Assembly: GCA_964439395.1 (NCBI GenBank)
Contig: CAYTNV010000002.1
Coordinates: 160,108-224,107 of the forward strand
Reading direction: 5' to 3'
From: JAUUSJ01 sp964439395
Lineage (GTDB): Bacteria; Bacillota; Clostridia; Lachnospirales; Lachnospiraceae
Length of the DNA: 64,000 nt
In this document: piece by piece, positions 58,125 through 64,000 of the stretch
How the letters are laid out: every line of letters begins with the position of its first letter
How positions within the stretch are numbered: position 1 is the stretch's first letter
The notes under the pieces: model-generated
The model's input: only the letters and a program-made list of their open reading frames with translations
What the model was told of the DNA's origin: nothing
The model's database searches: none
Program-made: the position numbers and the translations under genes

Positions 58125-58814
58125 ATGATTTATATAGCTATTTGCTTAATGATTATTTTAGTTATATTATTAGCAATAATTGTTTTATTATTACGAGAAA
58201 GAAGAGATTTTCAAGCAACTTTTCATTCTGTTTTAGAACATTTGGATACGGCAATAGCAGGTACTGAACAGACAGTACAATATGATGAAAGTATTGAATC
58301 TGCAATAGTAGAAAAATTGAATGAGTTAGTTATCATGGCTCGAATGCATTGTGAGGATGCAAATAAGGATCGGAGTTTGACTCAATCATTAATTTCTGAT
58401 ATTGCACACCAAGTAAGGACTCCATTGACCAATATTATGTTATATGCAGGAATTTTAGAAGAAAAATTATCGTCAAATGATACGAAAGAGATGGCAGCTC
58501 AGATACATCGTCAATCGGAAAAATTAGATTTTTTTATGAGAGAATTGGTTCGCTCTTCTTATTTAGAAACAGGAATTATTTCCATTCATATGGAGGTATC
58601 GGAGATAGATAAATTGATAGCTCAGGCATGTCAGGAAGTGGAAGTAGCTGCGTTGAAGAAAAAAATAATTCTTCAAATACAAGAATGTGACAAAAAGGGA
58701 AAATTTGATTTGAAATGGACAAAGGAGGCATTAGTAAATATTCTAGATAATGCAATTAAATATTCTCCAAAACAGTCGATTATCAAGATTAATATTATCC
58801 ATTTTTGTTTCTAG
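58125..58814 (+). pseudogene. Sensor histidine kinase, truncated before the ATP-binding core
   Basis: 229 codons. One N-terminal membrane helix (IYIAICLMIILVILLAIIVLLL), dimerisation/phospho-acceptor His in ISDIAHQVRTPLTN, and the N-box EALVNILDNAIKYSP. It then ends in KQSIIKINIIHFCF, with no G1, F or G2 box. The remaining ~110 residues of a kinase are absent, because the next bases belong to a permease. It cannot bind ATP normally, so it is probably inactive. Confidence 0.85.
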
Positions 58815-60187
58815 TGGCAGCTATTTTTTCAATGTTAACTATTTTTATCAGCTGTAAAAAACCTGCTATGATTGCAGGGAGGTGTTCTCCGATAGAAGCA
58901 ATTCGATTTACAGCTGGAAAGGGGAAAGCAAATAAAAGTGAAAACGGAATAAAAGCAATGGCTTGGAGAAATATGTTTAGAGATAAGAAAAAAGCGGTTA
59001 TTGTTTTAAGTTCCTTTATTGTATCAATGGTAATCTTTTTTACAATAAATGTAGTGATAAAAGAAAATGATTCAAAGAGTATTTTAAATGAGACATATTC
59101 TTATGATTTGCAATTAGTAAACGAAACCTTATTAGAAGATGGGAAACAAGTTATTTCTAAGAATGATATAAAAACAATTGAAAAAATAGGTGGAGTGAAG
59201 GATACTAGAACAATTTATTCAGCAATTATAGATGTTCCCTATCAGGAAAATGTATTTGGAAATTTTTATAAAGAATTATATCAATCAAGATATGCACCAG
59301 GAAATTACGATGATGATATTTCTGGATATAAAAATGGAGATGATAAAGAAGGTTTTTTTCAATCAAAAATAATTGGAATTGATCAAACTGAGTTGAAAAT
59401 ACTTACGGAGAATGCAGGTATAGAGATTGATAATGAGAAATTCGAGAAAGGTGAAATTGCATTGACATGTGGTTGGCTGTCAATTAATCCGATTGATGCA
59501 GTAGGTAAGACGCTTTCCTTTGCTTTAACTGATCGTAATCAGGAACAGAAAGTTCAAATTTCAGGTATTGTGGATGATCCATCTTATTTCGCAAGTGGAT
59601 ATACGCCGTCCATTATTATAAGTGAGAACAGGTTTATGCAACTTATTTCAAATGCTGTTATTGAGTTAGTTTATATTGACTATAGTACAAGTTTTGATGA
59701 AATGACAGAAAAACAAGTGAGGAATATTTTTATAAATTCTAAAGAACTGTCTGTTGATTCTAAACTAGATTTATACTATGATATGTTAGATAGTGAAAAA
59801 CAAATAAGAATATTGGGAAATGGTATAGGTTTTATTATTGCTATTTTGTCTATTATGAATTATATAAATATGATGGCTGCTGGAGTGGAAAACAGAAAAA
59901 AAGAATTTGCTATATTAGAGAGTATAGGAATGACGAGAAAGCAGATTAGAACTATCTTAGTGCAGGAAGGAGCGGGATATGCTATTATTTCAATTATACT
60001 GTCAATTATAATTGGTCTTCCAATAAGCTATATCGTATTTAGAAGCATAAATATATACGGAATTACTTTTTCGGTTCCAATTTTATCTAATATAATTTTA
60101 TTTGTATGTACTATTGTGCCACCGATTGTTTATCGTATGTCCTGTAAAGGAACGGTCTTGGAGAGAATGAAAATCAATAAGGAATAG
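58805..60187 (+). pseudogene. FtsX-like ABC transporter permease, N-terminally truncated
   Basis: 460 codons beginning in mid-protein: a membrane helix (LVAAIFSMLTIFISC), PAMIAGRCSPIEAIRFT and a second cytoplasmic/large extracellular domain (about 90-290). Then comes the C-terminal three-helix FtsX core (GFIIAILSIMNYINMMAAGVENRKKEFAILESIGMTRKQ). Normal members have about 800 residues and follow an ATPase gene; neither the N-terminal half nor the ATPase is here. Only the 10 bp of overlap with the kinase frame separates the two. Confidence 0.8.
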
Positions 60188-60526
60188 TTGTTGGTAATAT
60201 TATGGAGAAATAGTATTATGATAGGTGAAAAAGATAAATATAGGTGTGATTGCGGGAGTGCCTTGGCACGGAGCAATCGGACTTTCATTTATGGTGGTGT
60301 CTGCGATAGCAGGTATGTCAATTTAGAAATTAGACTATACATTATATGGAGAGTTAGATTTTATAAGATTTCTATCTCTCTATATTTTTTTAAAACAATT
60401 TGTATACATATAATTTCAAGATTTCCAATTTCTGGATGTATTGACCGACTAAGAGTTTTATGGTAAGATGAAATTAACTAAAAGAAGATTGCATTTTAAA
60501 GTATATGGTAAAGGTGGTGGTAGCCG
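60188..60526. other. Stretch with no supported gene
   Basis: A 92-codon frame fills it but lacks family resemblance. In another frame, VIAGVPWHGAIGLSFMVVSAIAGMSI then stop reads like the end of a membrane or peptide gene, perhaps another deletion scar. The Rpn ribosome site (AAAGGTGGTGG) is at the right end. Confidence 0.3.
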
Positions 60527-61570
60527 ATGGCGGATAAGGATGCAAAGACGAAGGAGTATATGTCGGACAATGAGCGGTTTGCAGATATATTCAACTATTT
60601 TATTTATGATGGAGAGCAGGTCATTGACTCTGCGAATCTTCGTGAGCTAGATACTACTGTGATTTCTCTGCCATATGGAGAAGAAGGCGTGTCTGACTCC
60701 ATACAAAAGTATCGAGATGTATTAAAATATTTATCTGCAATGTATGATGAACGAGCGGCATATTTATTATTAGGAATCGAAAATCAGTCCAATATTCATT
60801 ATGCGATGCCTGTGAGAAATATGCTTTATGATGCGGGACAGTATGCCAAGCAGATAGAAACGGCGGCAGCGGCTCACAGAAAAAAACAGCGTGACGATAG
60901 AGAGAAAAAAGCAAAGGGAGAAGAGATTGCCCCAAAGAAAATTAGCAGTGATGAATATTTAAGTGGTTTTTACAAAGAAGATCATTTACTTCCAGTCATT
61001 ACAGTGGTCATTTATTGGTCTCCAGGGCAGTGGGATGGTCCAAGGAGTATCCATGATATGTTTTCTGTGAAGGATGAAAAGATACTTTCCTTAGTGCCAG
61101 ATTATAAAATGAATTTAATTACGCCAGAAACGATGCGTGATTCCGATTTTGAAAAATTTACAACAGGTTTGGCGGAGGCTTTTCAGTATATCAAATACTC
61201 AAGAGATGAGGTTGCTTTGGAGAGAGTGTTAAAGGATAATCAAAAGTTTCATGCAGTAGATAGAAGGACAGCGGAATTGATTAATGTGATAACAGGTTCA
61301 ACCTTAGAATTTGAAAGAGGTAAGGAGGTTGTTGATATGTGTGTTGCAGTGGAAAATATGAAGAGAAAAGCATTAGAAGAAGGAATCAAAGAAGGAAAGA
61401 GAGAAGGAATGAAAGAAGGAAAGAGAGAAGGAATGAAAGAAGGAGCAGAAAAAACATTGCTTGAATCCGTTAAAAATCTGATGGATACGATGAAATGGTC
61501 AGCAGAACAGGCAATGGAAGCCTTGAAAGTTCCAGAAAGTGATCAGAAAAAATATTTAAAGCGCTTATAA
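60527..61570 (+). CDS. Rpn-family nuclease / PD-(D/E)xK transposase-like protein
   Basis: 347 residues. MADKDAKTKEYMSDNERFADIFNYFIYDG at the start, LPVITVVIYWSPGQWDGPRSIHDMF in the core, and a Lys/Glu/Gly-rich helical tail (GIKEGKREGMKEGKREGMKEG) as in Rpn (recombination-promoting nuclease) proteins of clostridia. The tail is encoded by two perfect 24-bp tandem repeats (61393-61416, 61417-61440), a known site of length variation. Two copies in 5 kb indicate local amplification. Confidence 0.8.
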   Translation: MADKDAKTKEYMSDNERFADIFNYFIYDGEQVIDSANLRELDTTVISLPYGEEGVSDSIQKYRDVLKYLSAMYDERAAYLLLGIENQSNIHYAMPVRNMLYDAGQYAKQIETAAAAHRKKQRDDREKKAKGEEIAPKKISSDEYLSGFYKEDHLLPVITVVIYWSPGQWDGPRSIHDMFSVKDEKILSLVPDYKMNLITPETMRDSDFEKFTTGLAEAFQYIKYSRDEVALERVLKDNQKFHAVDRRTAELINVITGSTLEFERGKEVVDMCVAVENMKRKALEEGIKEGKREGMKEGKREGMKEGAEKTLLESVKNLMDTMKWSAEQAMEALKVPESDQKKYLKRL

Positions 61571-61716
61571 GTTATTCTTTTGTTATGCCGATGCTACTAC
61601 TGTGTAGTTTTAGGCAGGGGATGGTTCAGTCCATATTAGTGAAATTATGTACGATGATATGGAGAAGAGTTTTGTAGCTTGGTATTTTGAAGAGAGAAGA
61701 ATAATTTTGAAAAAGT

Positions 61717-61768
61717 GAGGGAGTCAATCGGCATAGAATAATATCTGGCCGATTCGCTCTCTTTTTTT
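61717..61768 (+). terminator. Terminator after the Rpn gene
   Basis: GAGGGAGTCAATCGGC (61717-61732) / GCCGATTCGCTCTC (61748-61761), then T7. Confidence 0.85.
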
Positions 61769-62161
61769 GCTAGTAAAAAGTCATCAATTCATTTTGTGAA
61801 ATGAGATAAAATGGAAAAGATAGTTAACTTCAAGGAATTTGATTTTTTTGTTGATGTGGTGAAATCTGCATTGATAGTAAAACGAAAACATGATATAGTG
61901 TAAAATATGTATTTTTCTTAATAGTCCTATCTATAATCTTGGGTTTTTATTTTTATATGAAATTTTTTGGGTATAGTCTTAGAGAAGAAAAATGAGATAA
62001 GGGTTTTAAATAATACATAGGATTTTGGTTATAGGGAATGAGATGTTGAAAAGAAAAAAAGTTTTTTTGAAATTTTTGTAGCGTAAAGAAAAAGGAGAAA
62101 CTGATTTTGCGGGAAAATCATTTCAGGTTTTTTATCATTAGACCAGGTGGTGATTTGAAGG
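61769..62161. repeat. Leader region, duplicate of 55637-55954
   Basis: Same ordered blocks as upstream of the paralogue at 55955 (AGTAAAAC, TAAAATATGTA, TTAGAGAAGAAAAA, TTAAATAATACATA, CCAGGTGGTGATT), with an extra ~80 bp insertion between the last two. Non-coding. Confidence 0.55.
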
Positions 62162-62437
62162 ATGAAAAGAAAAAAGTGGGTGAAAATATCTACTATTGTA
62201 TCGATAATTTCTTATATAATAGCATTTTTTATAAAAATAATAGGAGAGTATTTGGGGGTAGAATGTTTTCTATTAATCAAGATAGTAATGGTGTTTGTTT
62301 TTATTGGAGCGTTTCGTTCAGGGTTAATAGGAATATTAAATGATGGATTTTTGTTTAAAGGTTCTGATGATGGATTAACTCCTGAAGAAATTGCAGAGAT
62401 TAAAAAGCTAATGGAAGAACGTTGTAAAGAAGAATAA
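62162..62437 (+). CDS. Small two-helix membrane protein, paralogue 2
   Basis: 91 residues, MKRKKWVKISTIVSIISYIIAFFIKIIGEY.. with two membrane helices and the tail GFLFKGSDDGLTPEEIAEIKKLMEERC. Paralogue of 55955-56233. AGGTGGTGATTTGAAGG precedes the ATG. Function unknown. Confidence 0.65.
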   Translation: MKRKKWVKISTIVSIISYIIAFFIKIIGEYLGVECFLLIKIVMVFVFIGAFRSGLIGILNDGFLFKGSDDGLTPEEIAEIKKLMEERCKEE

Positions 62438-62630
62438 ATGCTTTATAAAATAGAAGGTGTGGTACAAAGGATTTATTAATATTTAATTTTTATTTGATAA
62501 AAATTAAATTGGCAAGGAGATTAATGCATCCAAGTGGAAAATATTGTTTTTATAAAAAGTAGATTATAAAATGAGGTATTTACAGCGATAAAAAATGAAT
62601 GTAAAATATTAGTATATCAGAAGTGTTTTT

Positions 62631-62714
62631 TACCACAATATAAGTATGATGTTAATACGTATATTGTGGTATTAAATATAAAAAAGAAAGTAAGGATAAT
62701 ACCTTATTATCCTT
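62631..62714. repeat. Two hairpins upstream of the nucleoid-associated-like gene
   Basis: TACCACAATATAAGTA (62631-62646) / TACGTATATTGTGGTA (62656-62671), one mismatch, and perfect AAGGATAATA (62692-62701) CCT TATTATCCTT (62705-62714). A further TTATCCTT lies at 62744-62751. No gene is seen in 62438-62884; the structures may be operators or terminators. Confidence 0.45.
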
Positions 62715-62884
62715 GAGTTATTAAATGTTGGATAACTATAAATTATCCTTCAAGAATTAAAAGAAATATATCTTTATTAATATAAACAAGCATGTTATAC
62801 TATGAAAGTAGTGAATATGTAAGTAAATAATAATAGGTCTCGTCCATATCATACATGAGATAAAATACATGAAGGAGATGTAAT

Positions 62885-63922
62885 ATGCAAATCATCACAC
62901 AAGCAATCAGGGTAATTGATTATGAAAATAATCAGATTTTAGCAAGAAATATAATGCCTAAATTTGGAGAATATATTGAGCAATTGATTTCCTATATTAA
63001 TACAAACTCATCAGTAAGGGAATATAAAACTCAGTCAGTTAGTACAGAGGTTATTAGAGGAATCTTGGAGATTGTAAAGCACCAATTGGAAGAAAAGATA
63101 GTTAAACAGAAAATAGATTTGATAGCAGAACGACTTTTGCGAAAAGAAAAAGAAGCACAGGAACAGGTGGCTAATATGAATATTAAAGTCCAAAAGGGAA
63201 GTTTACTTCTTGCATTGATTGAAGACGAAGGGAAGATACAGTTTCTCTTGGCAAAAGTAGAGCATACAGATTTTTTTGATGATATTGATTATAGTATTAA
63301 ATCTGGTTTTTCAAGAGATACGAAAAAGATATGGAAGACCTGTCTGTTCGCTATTGATAATGTAAATGTATCGCAGTTTTATGCGAAAATATATTCTAAT
63401 ACAGCGGCAAAATATTGGTGGTATGATTTCTTGGAATTGGAGGAAATAAAAAGTGATGAGTATAATACAAAAACTGCGTTTCGTTCTATAGAAGCAATGT
63501 TGAATAAAAATTTAAAACAAATAGCACCTTATGACCATATGGTAATACGAAATGCGATATATTTATATTTTAATACTACGAAACAGTTCGATTTTAATGA
63601 GATGTTGGATATGACATTAAAAAATTATATACCAAATGATATGACTGAGGAAAAAAAGGAAAATTTATTGCAGAAGCTTCAAAGATTGCCAGAAGAAAAA
63701 CATTTTGATTATCAATTTAGTCCTGTTCCATCTACTATTAAGCGTAAAATGCGAAATACTTATAATGTATATAATGGTATTCAAGTTAGTATATTAAATC
63801 CTATTAATGATTTAAGTGGTATTATTGAAGCATATCAAGCAAATGATGGAAAACGGTATCTTAAGATTCGTGTGAACGATGAAGAAACTTTTCGAGTATT
63901 CGAGCGTAAAAGAGAAAATTAG
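62885..63922 (+). CDS. Possible nucleoid-associated (NdpA/YejK-like) protein
   Basis: 345 residues. SLLLALIEDEGKIQFLLAKVEHTDFFDDIDYSIKSGF followed by KYWWYDFLELEEIKSDEYNTKTAF recalls the 37-kDa nucleoid-associated family (KGxLLxxLI..E....FL..). Identity is uncertain; no catalytic motif is visible. GAAGGAGATG precedes the ATG. The next gene starts 12 nt later, so it is the first of an operon in an accessory region. Confidence 0.4.
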   Translation: MQIITQAIRVIDYENNQILARNIMPKFGEYIEQLISYINTNSSVREYKTQSVSTEVIRGILEIVKHQLEEKIVKQKIDLIAERLLRKEKEAQEQVANMNIKVQKGSLLLALIEDEGKIQFLLAKVEHTDFFDDIDYSIKSGFSRDTKKIWKTCLFAIDNVNVSQFYAKIYSNTAAKYWWYDFLELEEIKSDEYNTKTAFRSIEAMLNKNLKQIAPYDHMVIRNAIYLYFNTTKQFDFNEMLDMTLKNYIPNDMTEEKKENLLQKLQRLPEEKHFDYQFSPVPSTIKRKMRNTYNVYNGIQVSILNPINDLSGIIEAYQANDGKRYLKIRVNDEETFRVFERKREN

Positions 63923-63934
63923 GAGGGAGTTGTT

Positions 63935-64000
63935 TTGTTTGAGCAAATAAGGGATAGGATTAAAGATTTATCAGAAGAAGAAAGGAGAAAAAGTTATGAA
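63935..64000 (+). CDS. Partial gene cut by the right edge
   Basis: TTG start (MFEQIRDRIKDLSEEERRKSYE, 22 residues visible) with TTAGGAGGGAG 8 nt upstream; highly charged, helical. Too short to identify. Tightly linked to the preceding gene. Confidence 0.5.
   Translation, partial: MFEQIRDRIKDLSEEERRKSYE

Noticed and set aside
60188..60466. A 92-codon frame after the permease
   Set aside because: No family resemblance and composition unlike neighbouring genes; treated as a possible deletion scar.
61393..61440. Short tandem repeats considered as a CRISPR remnant
   Set aside because: The two 24-bp units are contiguous, in frame and encode the Lys/Glu tail of an Rpn protein; no spacers.

Overview
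The window is AT-rich, with Shine-Dalgarno sites in front of nearly every gene, frequent GTG/TTG starts, and a gene set typical of a spore-forming anaerobic clostridium. The evidence is spoIVA, sigH, remA, a tRNA-Cys T-box before cysS, NfnAB, GlnRS, a CIRCE-controlled groESL, mrnC, rnjA and the ireB-ruvX-DUF1292 order. A Lachnospiraceae member is my best guess. It rests on family composition and gene order only; no species is claimed.

Layout. Positions 1-19745 are chromosomal backbone: sirtuin end, a candidate small RNA, citrate synthase, fabH behind a FabT-like box, spoIVA, rnhA, a small alarmone synthetase, RNA-modification enzymes (RsmF-like, a frameshifted RsuA-like, RluA-like), a YgiQ radical-SAM protein, recU, then yicC-remA-gmk-rpoZ and T-box-cysS-mrnC-rlmB. 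A decayed IS110 transposase separates rlmB from sigH. A tRNA-Thr(GGT) gene begins on the base after the sigH stop codon.

Positions 21661-33901 hold a ~12.2 kb integrative element inserted in the 3' end of that tRNA. It is bounded by 56-bp direct repeats (54/56 identical) and carries integrase arm-type repeats at both ends. It encodes a tyrosine integrase, a CI-like repressor divergent from a Cro-like and an excisionase-like protein (two matched operators between them), a CHC2/TOPRIM/VapE primase-helicase followed by iteron arrays around an AT-rich tract (candidate origin), an HNH protein plus a small-terminase-like protein, a serine recombinase, small hydrophobic peptides with antisense promoters (type I toxin-antitoxin-like), and a ribbon-helix-helix/Uma2 pair with three matched operators. 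No capsid, portal, large-terminase or tail gene is visible. This fits a phage satellite (PICI-like island) and is the most interesting part of the window.

Positions 33902-55563 return to backbone: phosphodiesterase, a Big2/3D-domain secreted protein, glnS with a possible IS200/IS605-type relic in its leader, groESL, nfnAB, guaB, a NifS-like/ThiI pair for thiouridine synthesis, an HPr-like protein lacking the phosphorylatable His, mtaB, ireB-ruvX-DUF1292-rnjA-ylbF, and trmR-trhP for wobble 5-hydroxyuridine modification.

Positions 55564-64000 are an accessory, rearranged zone. It has two paralogous small membrane proteins with duplicated upstream DNA, a GNAT, a two-component system whose kinase is abruptly fused to the distal part of an FtsX-like ABC permease (a deletion that removed the ABC ATPase), an intact Rpn-type nuclease/transposase and the relic of a second copy, and a possible nucleoid-associated-protein operon running off the right edge.
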